A stretch of DNA of 64,000 nucleotides from NCBI RefSeq assembly GCF_000166415.1, contig NC_014654.1:558001-622000 (forward strand), written 5' to 3'. Below the pieces are notes generated by a model. It ran no database searches and had not been told where the DNA came from. It worked only from the letters and a program-made list of their open reading frames with translations. This document shows positions 10,220-18,540 of this stretch, piece by piece (position 1 is the first letter of the stretch; each line of letters starts with the position of its first letter). Position numbers and translations under genes: made by a program. Origin of the DNA: Halanaerobium hydrogeniformans (lineage in GTDB: Bacteria; Bacillota; Halanaerobiia; Halanaerobiales; Halanaerobiaceae).

Positions 10220-12449
10220 AATAATCAAAGCAGTAGATGGAGTTTCTTTTCAACTAAAATCAGGAGAAAATCTCGGCCTGGTTGGAGAAAGCGGCTGTGG
10301 TAAAACTACAACCGCTAAATCTATAAATCGTATTTTACCAACAAATGGTGGAATAGTAGCCGGTGAGATCAATTTTCAGGGTAGAGATCTGGCCCGCTTA
10401 ACAGAACAAGAATTAAACAAGGTGCGCTGGCGTGATATTGCCATGGTTACTCAAAGTGCTATGAATGCTTTAAACCCGGTATACAAGATAGGTGAACAGA
10501 TGGTTGAGGCTTTTCAGACCCACATTAATATTTCTAAACAGGAGGCCCTTGATCGCTCAGCGCATTTATTTTCACTGGTAGGACTGGAAAAGAGCCGTTT
10601 AAATGATTATCCCCATCAGCTATCTGGAGGTATGAAACAAAGGGTTGTTATTGCGATGGCGATGGCCTTAGATCCACCTTTAATTATAGCAGATGAACCT
10701 ACCACTGCTCTGGATGTTGTAGTTCAGGATGGGATTTTAAAGCAGTTTGTCTACCTGCAAAACAAAATTAATTCTTCCATAATTTTGGTTACTCATGATA
10801 TTTCAGTAGTTGCAGAACTATGTCAGCGAACAGCAGTTATGTATGCCGGCCGGATCATGGAGCAGGGAAGTACTAGAGAGATTTTTAAAGAGGCCTATCA
10901 TCCCTACACATTGGGACTTATTAATGCCTTTCCAACCCTAGAAGCGGCGAAAGAAGAGCTGATTTCTATACCTGGTTCTCCACCAAATTTGGCCAGAGAA
11001 TTAAATGGCTGCAGGTTTAAAGAAAGGTGTCCTTTTGCTACAGAACTCTGTGAAAAAGATCCAGAGATTCAAGAGGTTGCAGATCAACATCTAGTAGCCT
11101 GTCATTATCCTGGCCGGGTACAAGAATTTAGAGAAAAAGCTGTGTTGCCTGCTACCTGGGATCAAGAGATGAATACTATTAAAGTGAAAAGCAAGAAAAA
11201 AAGGAAATCAGTTCTGGAAGTAGATGGTTTGAGAAAAGTGTTTGAGTTAAAAAGCAAAGATTTTTTTGGTCGAAAAAAAAGATTGCTTAAAGCAGTAGAT
11301 GGGGTTAATTTCAAGGTCAAAGAAAAAGAGATACTCGGTTTTGCTGGAGAAAGTGGTTCTGGTAAATCAACCTTAGGAGAATTGGTTGCTCGACTGCAGC
11401 AGGCTACTGAAGGGAAGATTCTTTATCTGGGTAGGGATATATCAGATCTAAAAAGGAAAAGATTAAAATCTTTCAGAAAAGATCTGCAGGTTGTTTTTCA
11501 GGATCCCTATGAAACCCTTAATCCCCGCTTTACAGTGATGCAGACGATTATGGAGCCTTTAAAAATTCATAAGATAGGTGATAACTTTTTTGAGAGGTTA
11601 GAAAAGGTAAAAGAAGCTCTTCATAAAGCTGAATTAAGACCTGTAGAAGATTATTTAGAGCGCTTTCCTCATCAGTTATCCGGTGGACAGCGTCAGAGGG
11701 TGGCCCTGGCGAGAGCAATAGTTTTAGAACCAAAGTTTATCATAGCTGATGAACCTGTATCTATGCTAGATGTTTCAGTTAGAGCTGGGATCCTTAATTT
11801 GTTGAAAAAATTAAGAGATGAACTGGGAGCATCTATAATTTATATTTCTCATGATCTGGCAACAATCCGCTATATTTGTGATCGGACAGCTATATTGTAC
11901 TTAGGTAGGATCATGGAAATTGGCGAGACCGAAACTGTGATTTCAAAAGCATGTCATCCTTACACTAAAATGCTGCTTGCAGCAGTTCCAATTCCAGATC
12001 CTGATCGAAATAGAGAAAGGGTGGATCCAAGAGGAGAAATACCAGATCCAATAGAATTACCTAATGGCTGTCGGTTCCATGCTCGCTGTGCTCAGGCAAC
12101 ACCGAACTGTGGTTTTGAAGCAAAAGATGTTGAAAAGGTTATTATTAAAGCTAAAAATCATCCGGATTATCCTGAAGTTTATAGTCAATTTGAACAGATC
12201 AAAAAAATAGAGATCAAGGCTTATAATCTGGAGTTGACCGTTGAGCTTAAGACTGATGATAAAGAAAGTTTTGAAGAATATCTCTGGAAAATAGCTGCCG
12301 AATGGAATAAATCACTTCCCAAAGCAGTAGTTGATTCCAGCTGGCAGGGAAATAAACTGATGATAGAATTTGCCGGTAAAGATGAGCCTGAGTTAAGAAA
12401 AAGCAAAACAGGTCAGGATGTAGCCTGTGTACTTTATCCAAAAAAATAA
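10170..12449 (+). CDS. Fused double ATPase of the peptide-type ABC transporter (DppD-DppF fusion) with a C-terminal extension
   Basis: Cytoplasmic energy subunit, 759 residues, joining two ABC proteins that are usually separate. The first half has Walker A GESGCGKTT near residue 40, signature LSGGMKQRVVIA near 151, and the oligopeptide-transporter C-terminal motif with spaced Cys (CRFKERCPFATELC). The second half has Walker A GESGSGKST near 394, signature LSGGQRQRVALARA near 500, and its own Cys motif (GCRFHARCAQATPNC). After residue ~650 comes ~110 residues (from DVEKVIIKAKNHPDYPEVYS) that are not part of the usual ABC fold and that I do not recognise. The start ATG follows GAGAGGAGG and lies inside the end of the permease gene, implying coupled translation. 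One chain would supply both nucleotide sites. Confidence 0.93.
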   Translation: MLLNLKNLKTYYRMDNKIIKAVDGVSFQLKSGENLGLVGESGCGKTTTAKSINRILPTNGGIVAGEINFQGRDLARLTEQELNKVRWRDIAMVTQSAMNALNPVYKIGEQMVEAFQTHINISKQEALDRSAHLFSLVGLEKSRLNDYPHQLSGGMKQRVVIAMAMALDPPLIIADEPTTALDVVVQDGILKQFVYLQNKINSSIILVTHDISVVAELCQRTAVMYAGRIMEQGSTREIFKEAYHPYTLGLINAFPTLEAAKEELISIPGSPPNLARELNGCRFKERCPFATELCEKDPEIQEVADQHLVACHYPGRVQEFREKAVLPATWDQEMNTIKVKSKKKRKSVLEVDGLRKVFELKSKDFFGRKKRLLKAVDGVNFKVKEKEILGFAGESGSGKSTLGELVARLQQATEGKILYLGRDISDLKRKRLKSFRKDLQVVFQDPYETLNPRFTVMQTIMEPLKIHKIGDNFFERLEKVKEALHKAELRPVEDYLERFPHQLSGGQRQRVALARAIVLEPKFIIADEPVSMLDVSVRAGILNLLKKLRDELGASIIYISHDLATIRYICDRTAILYLGRIMEIGETETVISKACHPYTKMLLAAVPIPDPDRNRERVDPRGEIPDPIELPNGCRFHARCAQATPNCGFEAKDVEKVIIKAKNHPDYPEVYSQFEQIKKIEIKAYNLELTVELKTDDKESFEEYLWKIAAEWNKSLPKAVVDSSWQGNKLMIEFAGKDEPELRKSKTGQDVACVLYPKK

Positions 12450-12456
12450 TTATTAC

Positions 12457-12504
12457 GTACCAGGCACCAAAATTGGAACCTGGTACAATTTTGGTGCCTG
12501 GTAC
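12457..12504. repeat. REP-like long hairpin after the ABC operon
   Basis: 18-base perfect arms, GTACCAGGCACCAAAATT (12457-12474) and its complement (12487-12504), around a loop containing another CCTGGTAC core. It is a variant of the GTACCAGGTACC family and may also act as a transcript 3' end. Confidence 0.75.
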
Positions 12505-12524
12505 ATAGAACTAACTTTTTTAAC

Positions 12525-12553
12525 TTGTAATTAATAAGATAATATGTTATAAT
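12525..12553 (+). promoter_or_regulatory. Probable promoter of the GlpP-like gene
   Basis: TTGTAA at 12525-12530, 17-base spacer, TATAAT at 12548-12553, about 45 bases before the start codon. Confidence 0.55.
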
Positions 12554-12596
12554 ATATGAGCATGTAAATTTTAATCGATGCTAGAAAGGATTTTGT

Positions 12597-13214
12597 ATGC
12601 TCTATATTGAAGGACTGTTAAAAAAATCACCCGTTATACCAGCTGTCAAAAGTTTAAGTGATATTCAAAAAGTCCCAGATCATATTAATGCTATTTTAAT
12701 ATTGGATGCGGATATTCTTTATGTAGAAAAAATGATAGATCTTGCTGTACAGAAGGATCTAATAATATTTTTACATATAGATTTATTTAAAGGTATCAGC
12801 AGAGATGAATATGGAATTAGATATTTAGCTAGAAAAACAGGGATTGATGGTATTGTCTCAACTAAGGGATATTTGATTAAAATGGCCAGGGAAGAAAATT
12901 TAATTGCCATTCAAAGATTATTTATTATCGATTCTTCCGCCTTCGATAAAACTTTGCGGATAATTGAAGATGCTAAACCAGATATGATAGAAATATTACC
13001 GGGTTTGGTTTATCCGAGGTTAGCAAAAATATTGAGGCGAAAGATTAAACAACCCCTTATTGCCGGTGGGATGATAACAAATAAAAAAGATGTTGAAGAT
13101 ATTCTTCAAAAGGGTGCAACTGCTATATCCTCTAGTGACAAAAATATCTGGAAATATAAAGATTTTCAAAAAAATGAAAAAATCTCTTCACAATCCTTTA
13201 AATACTCTTTATAA
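12597..13214 (+). CDS. glpP: Glycerol-3-phosphate-responsive antiterminator, GlpP family
   Basis: GlpP proteins bind leader mRNA when glycerol-3-phosphate is present and stop premature termination. This 205-residue protein has the family's TIM-barrel pattern: VIPAVKSLSDIQ at the N-terminus, ILILDADIL, FLHIDLFKGISRDEYGIRYL, GIDGIVSTKG, the Arg-Leu-Phe-Ile-Asp-Ser segment (QRLFIIDSSAF), DMIEILPGLVYP and PLIAGGMITNKKDVEDIL. The last ~20 residues are a lysine-rich tail. ATG 12597 follows AGAAAGGA. Directly downstream is a leader with a strong terminator ahead of a glycerophosphodiesterase gene, whose reaction product is glycerol-3-phosphate. That makes the leader its natural target. E. coli has a paralogue, YgcP, so the exact effector is inferred. 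Confidence 0.85.
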   Translation: MLYIEGLLKKSPVIPAVKSLSDIQKVPDHINAILILDADILYVEKMIDLAVQKDLIIFLHIDLFKGISRDEYGIRYLARKTGIDGIVSTKGYLIKMAREENLIAIQRLFIIDSSAFDKTLRIIEDAKPDMIEILPGLVYPRLAKILRRKIKQPLIAGGMITNKKDVEDILQKGATAISSSDKNIWKYKDFQKNEKISSQSFKYSL

Positions 13215-13236
13215 TTGTATTTGTCGTATTAAATTT

Positions 13237-13267
13237 TTGCGTTTATTTTAAATATTCAAAATATAAT
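13237..13267 (+). promoter_or_regulatory. Possible promoter of the GDPD-TRAP operon
   Basis: TTGCGT at 13237-13242 and TATAAT at 13262-13267 with a 19-base spacer. The -10 is good, the spacing long. It would start a transcript through the terminator-bearing leader. Confidence 0.45.
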
Positions 13268-13292
13268 AAATACAATAGGTGAATCAGAGAAG

Positions 13293-13379
13293 CCCTATTT
13301 GTTTAATTAGAATGACTGTTTAGAAAGTTTAAGCAGCCAGCACCCCAACTATGCCTAATTAAACAGATAGGGATTTTTT
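13293..13379 (+). terminator. Leader terminator, candidate GlpP antitermination target
   Basis: An 18-base arm (13293-13310, CCCTATTTGTTTAATTAG) pairs with 13355-13372 with a single G-T wobble. It is followed by T6 at 13374-13379 and lies in the untranslated leader only ~34 bases before the GDPD start. The 44-base loop contains GCAGCCAGCACCCC, unstructured by eye. A terminator placed before the first gene, with an antiterminator gene just upstream, fits regulated read-through. Confidence 0.8.
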
Positions 13380-13412
13380 ATGCCTAATTTATAGAGGGAG
13401 GTGAAAAGAAGC

Positions 13413-14147
13413 TTGTCTGAAATTTTAAATATAGCCCACAAGGGAGCCTGTGGTTATTATCCAGAAAATTCTCTGCTGGCTTTTGAAAGAGCTGTAGAAA
13501 TGGGCTGTGATGCTTTTGAAATAGATGTACAGCTGAGCAGTGATGGGAAAATAGTGGTCTTCCATGATGAAGAGTTGGATAATGTTAGTGATGGATCAGG
13601 TTTTTTGAAAGACCATACCTGGGCAGAATTAAAAAACTTAGAAATAACAGATAATAATGAGGATGAAAAATATGGAGTGCAGAGAATTTTAAGTTTAAAA
13701 GAGTTGTTAAAAATGATGCAGAAAAATGACATTATTTTAAACTTAGAACTCAAAAATGATCTTATTGATTATCCTGGAATGGAAGAGAAGGTTTGTGAGA
13801 TGCTTAAAGAGTATAAAATGCTCGATAGGGTTATTGTTTCGTCATTTAATCACTATTCATTAAGAAAATTTTCAAAAATCTGTCCAGAAATTGATCTGGG
13901 AATACTCTATATGACGACCCTTATCAAACCTGAGAATTATGTTGATTCTTTAGATTTTAAAGTGAGATCACTTCATCCAGCAGCTAAAACTTTGGATCAA
14001 GAAGTTGTTAAGGGAATTAAAGCTTCTGGTTATGAGATATATCCTTATACGGTCAATGAAAAAGAAGAACTAAAAAAAATGATCGAATTAGGAGTAGATG
14101 GAATTATTACTGATTATCCAGATAGATTAAAAGAGATATTAAAATAA
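13413..14147 (+). CDS. Glycerophosphodiester phosphodiesterase (first copy)
   Basis: Cleaves glycerophosphodiesters to glycerol-3-phosphate and an alcohol. About 244 residues, TIM-barrel GDPD family, no signal peptide, so cytosolic. Visible are the N-terminal catalytic region (NIAHKGACGYYPENS), metal ligands in FEIDVQLSSDGKIVVFHDE, LNLELKN, and the C-terminal VDGIITDYPDRL. The usual HRG motif reads HKG here, a conservative Arg-to-Lys change; the second copy at 17.7 kb keeps HRG. The frame is open from a GTG at 13401. However, the TTG at 13413 lies 11-12 bases after GGGAGGTG and gives MSEILNIAH, matching the start of the second copy, so TTG is preferred. It leads the TRAP operon. Confidence 0.88.
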   Translation: MSEILNIAHKGACGYYPENSLLAFERAVEMGCDAFEIDVQLSSDGKIVVFHDEELDNVSDGSGFLKDHTWAELKNLEITDNNEDEKYGVQRILSLKELLKMMQKNDIILNLELKNDLIDYPGMEEKVCEMLKEYKMLDRVIVSSFNHYSLRKFSKICPEIDLGILYMTTLIKPENYVDSLDFKVRSLHPAAKTLDQEVVKGIKASGYEIYPYTVNEKEELKKMIELGVDGIITDYPDRLKEILK

Positions 14148-14204
14148 AAATATATTTTGAGTAATTTCACAAAAATAAATAAGAGATTAACAAGGAGGAG
14201 AAAA

Positions 14205-15233
14205 ATGAAAAAGTTAAGTTTAGTTATGGCAGTAGTTTTATTTACAGGTGTTATTTTAATAGGTGTAGGTGGCAGTATGGTTTCAGCCGATGATGATTTT
14301 CAACTTACATTAAGATTGAGCCATGTTTTCAGCCCAGAAGAACAGCTAACTAAGTCAATGGATTTAGTTGCCGACAGCATTAGAGAAAAAACTGATGGGG
14401 CTATTAATATTCAGACATTCCCTCAGGGCCAGATCGCCGCTTATAAAGATGGTGTAGAACAGGTTGCAAGAGGTGCTAACTTTATTTCTGTAGAAGACCC
14501 AACTTACATAGGTGATTACGTACCTGATTTTACAGCTATGGTTGGACCGATGCTTTACAGTAGTTTTGATGAGTATGTAGCTATGACTGATACAGAGCTG
14601 GTAGAAGAATTGAAAGAGGAATTAGCAGAAGAACATAATATTAAAGTTTTATCGCTTGATTATGTTTTTGGATTTAGAAATGTGATTACAGATGAAGTTA
14701 TAGAAACGCCTGAAGATTTATCAGGGTTAAGAATTAGAGTTCCAGGAAGTCAGCTTTTCATCGAAACTTTAAATGCAATGGGTGCTAATGCAACTCCACT
14801 ACCCTGGGGAGAAACGATCTCAGCTATGCAGCAGGGTGTTGTAGACGGTATTGAAGGATCAGAGTTTACAAATATAGGTAACAGTATTTATGAAGTAAGA
14901 CAAAATGTTGCTTTAACCCGTCACTTCTTAGGAGCTTGTGGTGTTTATATCAATACAGATGTATGGGACAGCATTCCTGAGAGATATCAGACTATTATTC
15001 AAGAAGAATTTGATGAAGGTGCAGTACATATGGTTGAATTGCTTGATTCTCAACATGCTGATGTAGTAGAAGAATTAGAATCCCATGGTGTAGAGTTTAA
15101 TGAGGTAGATTATGATGCTTTTGTTGAAGCTACTGAAAGTATTTATGATACTTTCCCAGGCTTTAGTGATGATATTTATGAAAGACTACAAAATGAACTA
15201 GAAATTATCCGTCATGATTTAGAAAATCAATAA
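14205..15233 (+). CDS. TRAP transporter solute-binding protein, DctP family
   Basis: Extracytoplasmic binding protein of a sodium-driven TRAP importer, about 342 residues. A signal peptide spans ~1-26 (ends in MVSADDD). Family signatures are LRLSHVFSPEEQLTKSMD at the mature N-terminus, FPQGQIAAYKDGVEQV, and the carboxylate-binding region with LSGLRIRVPGSQLFIETLNA and AMQQGVVDGIEG. The key Arg is in RIRVPGS, which suggests an organic-anion ligand. The frame is open from 14157, but ATG 14205 directly follows AAGGAGGAG and begins a proper signal peptide. A stable hairpin separates it from dctQ. Confidence 0.92.
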   Translation: MKKLSLVMAVVLFTGVILIGVGGSMVSADDDFQLTLRLSHVFSPEEQLTKSMDLVADSIREKTDGAINIQTFPQGQIAAYKDGVEQVARGANFISVEDPTYIGDYVPDFTAMVGPMLYSSFDEYVAMTDTELVEELKEELAEEHNIKVLSLDYVFGFRNVITDEVIETPEDLSGLRIRVPGSQLFIETLNAMGANATPLPWGETISAMQQGVVDGIEGSEFTNIGNSIYEVRQNVALTRHFLGACGVYINTDVWDSIPERYQTIIQEEFDEGAVHMVELLDSQHADVVEELESHGVEFNEVDYDAFVEATESIYDTFPGFSDDIYERLQNELEIIRHDLENQ

Positions 15234-15257
15234 GCAGAAAAACCTTAGTTGGTTCTA

Positions 15258-15297
15258 GTCCTAACAGATGAAAATTAATTTTGGATTCTGTTAGGAC
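15258..15297 (+). other. Intercistronic hairpin between dctP and dctQ
   Basis: Perfect 11-base arms GTCCTAACAGA (15258-15268) and TCTGTTAGGAC (15287-15297) without a T run. More likely an mRNA stabiliser that raises binding-protein output than a terminator. Confidence 0.7.
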
Positions 15298-15337
15298 AAA
15301 ATTAATTATTCAATTAATTGAGGAGAAATTAAAAATT

Positions 15338-15874
15338 ATGAAAAAATTTATTAAAAATTTTGAGGAATATTTAAGTTGTTTTTTTATATCAATCACGGTT
15401 ATTCTCGTAATTATTAATGTTATTATGCGTTATATTTTTAATTCTGGTATTTTTTGGACTGAAGAGCTTGCAACATACTCTTTTGTCTGGAGTGTTTTTA
15501 TAGGGGCAAGTGCTGCCTATAAAAAAAGAATGCATATTGGAATTGATTTATTAACTAGAATAGTTCCAAAAAAATTAAAAGAATTAAGTAAAATGTTGAT
15601 AAACTTTTTTATGGTATTGATAAATGGCTATATCGCATATTTAAGTGTGATTTTTGTTTTAGAATCTGTTGGAAGGCCAACACCAGTTTTGGGTATCTCT
15701 TCAGCTTTCGTAAATGCATCTCTTTTAGTGTCATTTTCTTTAATGACTTTTCATGCTGCTCACTTTTTTATTAAGAACTTATTAATCTTTCTGAGTGATG
15801 AGAAAGAGAAAAAGCTGAGAAGAGCAGAAAAAAGTGTGGGAGTAAAGACTGAGATTAAAGAAGAAATTATATAA
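15338..15874 (+). CDS. TRAP transporter small membrane subunit, DctQ family
   Basis: Four-span membrane subunit, about 178 residues, that partners DctM. Spans lie at ~15-37, ~50-70, ~90-110 and ~128-150. The family stretch NVIMRYIFNSGIFWTEELAT is clear. The frame extends back to a TTG at 15281, but that lies inside the intercistronic hairpin. ATG 15338, preceded by TTGAGGAGA about 12 bases away, gives a normal-length protein. The C-terminal ~25 residues are a charged cytoplasmic tail. Confidence 0.88.
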   Translation: MKKFIKNFEEYLSCFFISITVILVIINVIMRYIFNSGIFWTEELATYSFVWSVFIGASAAYKKRMHIGIDLLTRIVPKKLKELSKMLINFFMVLINGYIAYLSVIFVLESVGRPTPVLGISSAFVNASLLVSFSLMTFHAAHFFIKNLLIFLSDEKEKKLRRAEKSVGVKTEIKEEII

Positions 15875-15907
15875 TATTATTTATTTAAAAAGAGAGGATG
15901 GTTTTTA

Positions 15908-17188
15908 ATGCAATATGCTCCAGTTGCTGTTGTATTTTTGTTATATTTTACAGGAATTCCAATCGCATTTGCTTTATTCGCAGCAGCTATTTATTATTTT
16001 GCCTTTATAAATGTTGGGATGCCTGTAGATCTTGTCTTGCAGAGATTTATTAGTGCAACCGCTTCATTTCCTTTGCTTGCAATTCCATTTTTTATAATGG
16101 CAGGAACAATTATGAATTATTCTGGAATTAGTTCTAAGTTAATGCAAATGGCCGATGTTTTAACTGGACACATGACAGGTGGTCTGGCCCAGGTAAATAT
16201 AGTTTTAAGTACTCTTATGGGAGGTATTTCTGGTTCTGCTAATGCTGATGCAGCAATGCAGTGTAAGATTCTTGTACCAGAAATGGAAAAGAGGGGTTAT
16301 GATAAAGCTTTTTCCACTGCAATCACTGCAGCTTCATCTGCAATTGCACCAGTTATCCCACCTGGTATTAATTTAATTATTTATGCTTTAATTGCCAATG
16401 TTTCTGTTGGTAAAATGTTTATAGCTGGTTATACACCTGCTTTAATTATGGCTTTTACATTGATGCTTACCGTGGCAGTTATTTCTAATAAAAGAGGTTA
16501 TAAGCCTTCCAGGGAAAAAAAAGCCACTTTTAAAGAAATTTTGATTCAGGTTAAAGAATCAGTTTGGGCATTATTTCTACCTTTTGGTATAATATTAGGA
16601 TTAAGATTTGGAATGTTTACCCCGACAGAAGCAGGAGCTATAGCTGTTTTATTTACTACTTTGGTTGGTTTATTTGTTTATAAAGAATTGGAATTAAAGC
16701 ATTTCCCAATTATTTTAAAAGATACTGTTTATGGAACCAGTACAGTTATGTTCATAATTGTTGCAGCATCTGTGTTTGGTTATTATATGAGCTGGGAAAT
16801 GATTCCTCAAGCCATTTCAGCCGTAATGCTGGGAGCAACTGAAAGTAGAGTTATGATGCTTTTATTAATTAATGTTCTATTTCTAGTTGTAGGAATGTTT
16901 TTAGAAGGGGGAGCTGCTTTAATTATATTAGCCCCTTTATTGGTACCAGTAGTGACAGGTTTAGGAGTTGATCCAATTCACTTTGGAGTTGTTGCTATCG
17001 TTAATATAATGATTGGAGGTATTACCCCTCCCTTTGGTTCGATGATGTTTACATCCTGTAGTATAACAGGTGTAGCAATAAATGATTTTGTCAGAGAGGT
17101 TATACCATTTATTTTAGCCTTGATAGTTGCATTATTGGTTGTAACTTATCTACCTGGTATAGTAATGTTTTTACCCAATCTTTTTTAG
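15908..17188 (+). CDS. TRAP transporter large membrane subunit, DctM family
   Basis: Transport subunit of the TRAP system, 426 residues and about 12 hydrophobic segments; an elevator-type carrier driven by sodium or protons. Family motifs are LLAIPFFIMAGTIMN near residue 60, LMGGISGSANADAAMQ near 115, ITAASSAIAPVIPPG near 145, FTPTEAGAIAVLF near 238, and a C-terminal MIGGITPPFGSMMF. ATG follows AGAGAGG. With the upstream DctP and DctQ the transporter is complete. The flanking glycerophosphodiesterase genes suggest a phosphodiester- or glycerol-derived anion as substrate, which is inference only. Confidence 0.94.
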   Translation: MQYAPVAVVFLLYFTGIPIAFALFAAAIYYFAFINVGMPVDLVLQRFISATASFPLLAIPFFIMAGTIMNYSGISSKLMQMADVLTGHMTGGLAQVNIVLSTLMGGISGSANADAAMQCKILVPEMEKRGYDKAFSTAITAASSAIAPVIPPGINLIIYALIANVSVGKMFIAGYTPALIMAFTLMLTVAVISNKRGYKPSREKKATFKEILIQVKESVWALFLPFGIILGLRFGMFTPTEAGAIAVLFTTLVGLFVYKELELKHFPIILKDTVYGTSTVMFIIVAASVFGYYMSWEMIPQAISAVMLGATESRVMMLLLINVLFLVVGMFLEGGAALIILAPLLVPVVTGLGVDPIHFGVVAIVNIMIGGITPPFGSMMFTSCSITGVAINDFVREVIPFILALIVALLVVTYLPGIVMFLPNLF

Positions 17189-17241
17189 GGGGTTAAGTTA
17201 TTAACATGATCAATTTTTCGAGTTAGGAGGAAGTTGAAATC

Positions 17242-17649
17242 TTGCTAGAATATACAATTAGAATTATATTATCGGGAGTGCTAGGTGGAGTAGTAGGCTA
17301 TGAAAGACAAACTAGAGATAAGGCAGCTGGTATAAGAACTAATATACTCGTGGCTGTAACATCCTGTTTGATTATGATAACTTCATTTAGGTTAGCAATG
17401 GATCTCGGGCCAACTGATGCTTATGCAGATGCAGCAAGAATCGTTGCTCAGGTAGTTAGTGGAGTTGGTTTTATTGGAGCAGGCACTATTATAAAACATA
17501 AAGATAAGGTAAAAGGGCTTACAACTGCTGCAGGATTATGGGCAGTTGCAGGTTTGGGTATAGCAGTAGGGCAAGGTTATTATTTTATTGCAATTGTTGC
17601 AACTTTAGTAATCCTCTCTACCCTGGCTTTAAGTTCTTTGTTCCATTAA
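17242..17649 (+). CDS. MgtC/SapB-type membrane protein
   Basis: 135-residue protein made only of the MgtC N-terminal membrane domain: GGVVGYERQTRDKAAGIRTN near residue 15, then VAQVVSGVGFIGAGTIIKH near 70 and GLTTAAGLWAVAGLGIAVG near 90. The usual soluble C-terminal ACT-like domain is missing. MgtC proteins affect magnesium-limited growth and membrane ATP synthase; small stand-alone forms have unknown roles. The start is TTG 17242, eleven bases after TAGGAGG. It lies in the same direction as, and close to, the TRAP genes and the second glycerophosphodiesterase, so it is probably part of that transcript. Confidence 0.85.
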   Translation: MLEYTIRIILSGVLGGVVGYERQTRDKAAGIRTNILVAVTSCLIMITSFRLAMDLGPTDAYADAARIVAQVVSGVGFIGAGTIIKHKDKVKGLTTAAGLWAVAGLGIAVGQGYYFIAIVATLVILSTLALSSLFH

Positions 17650-17682
17650 ATTTTAAATTCTTGATATAGTCATATTATGATA

Positions 17683-17715
17683 AATAACAGCTGTCGTTTT
17701 TTGGCAGCTGCTATT
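17683..17715 (+). terminator. Weak hairpin after the MgtC-like gene
   Basis: 13-base arms (17683-17695 and 17703-17715) around AGCTG/CAGCT, with one mismatch and one wobble. The T tract is in the loop rather than after it, so terminator activity is uncertain. Confidence 0.4.
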
Positions 17716-17740
17716 TATTGAATAAGGAGATGATAAGCAA

Positions 17741-18460
17741 GTGGCTAAAATATTAAATATTGCTCACAGGGGAGCCAGTGGAGCCTATCCAGAAAATTCG
17801 ATGTTGTCTTTTAAAAAAGCTATAGAAATGGGCTGTGATGGACTGGAAGTTGATGTCCAGCTCAGCAGTGATGGGGAAGTTGTGATTTTTCATGATAAAA
17901 AACTTGATAGGGTGACTAATGGTAGTGGATTACTCTGTCAGCACAGTTTTGCCGAGTTAAAAAAACTAGAAATTACTAATAATAATCAAGATAATAAATT
18001 TGCTCTGCAGCGTATAGTTAGTTTAAAAGAACTGCTAAAAATGCTGCAGGAAAATGAGATATTTTTAAACATAGAACTTAAGAATATATACATAGATTAC
18101 CCGGGCTTAGAAGAAAAAGTTTATCAACTTTTAAAAGAATTTGAAATGATAGATAGGGTAGTTATTTCATCTTTCAATCATTATTCTCTGCAGAGATTTG
18201 CCCAGATAAGCAAAGAGGTTGGTTTAGGAATTATATATTTGGCTAATCTTATAGATCCAATTGCTTATGCAGAATCTTTAGGCTTTAAACTTAGATCATT
18301 TCATCCTCTCTACAGCAGCTTAGATAAAGAGAGGGTAAAGAAAATTAAAAATGCAGGTTATGATATTTTTACTTATACCGTTAATGATAAAAATGATATT
18401 ACATATGTCTCTGATTTAGAAGTAGATGGAATAATCACTGATTATCCAGACAGAATATAA
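17741..18460 (+). CDS. Glycerophosphodiester phosphodiesterase (second copy)
   Basis: 239-residue cytosolic GDPD, clearly paralogous to the gene at 13.4 kb along its whole length (shared MGCDxxEVDVQLSSDG-type block, LKELLKM, VISSFNHYSL, VDGIITDYPDR). It keeps the canonical HRG of the catalytic site (NIAHRGASGAYPENS), the metal-binding EVDVQLSSDGEVVIFHD, and NIELKN. GTG 17741 follows AAGGAGATGATAAGCAA. The two copies bracket TRAP and MgtC genes, suggesting duplication within one operon. It ends two bases before the REP repeat of the RAYT unit. Confidence 0.9.
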   Translation: MAKILNIAHRGASGAYPENSMLSFKKAIEMGCDGLEVDVQLSSDGEVVIFHDKKLDRVTNGSGLLCQHSFAELKKLEITNNNQDNKFALQRIVSLKELLKMLQENEIFLNIELKNIYIDYPGLEEKVYQLLKEFEMIDRVVISSFNHYSLQRFAQISKEVGLGIIYLANLIDPIAYAESLGFKLRSFHPLYSSLDKERVKKIKNAGYDIFTYTVNDKNDITYVSDLEVDGIITDYPDRI

Positions 18461-18462
18461 TA

Positions 18463-18540
18463 AGTACCAGGTACCGCCAGTAAAAACACTGCTATCTGGC
18501 GGTACCTGCTTCATTTTAAACCTATACGTACCTGGTACCA
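18463..18540 (+). repeat. Left flanking REP-like repeat of the RAYT unit
   Basis: Inner hairpin GGTACCGCCAG / CTGGCGGTACC (11 perfect pairs) and an outer pairing of GTACCAGGTAC with GTACCTGGTAC. It is the left partner of 19184-19260. Confidence 0.85.
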
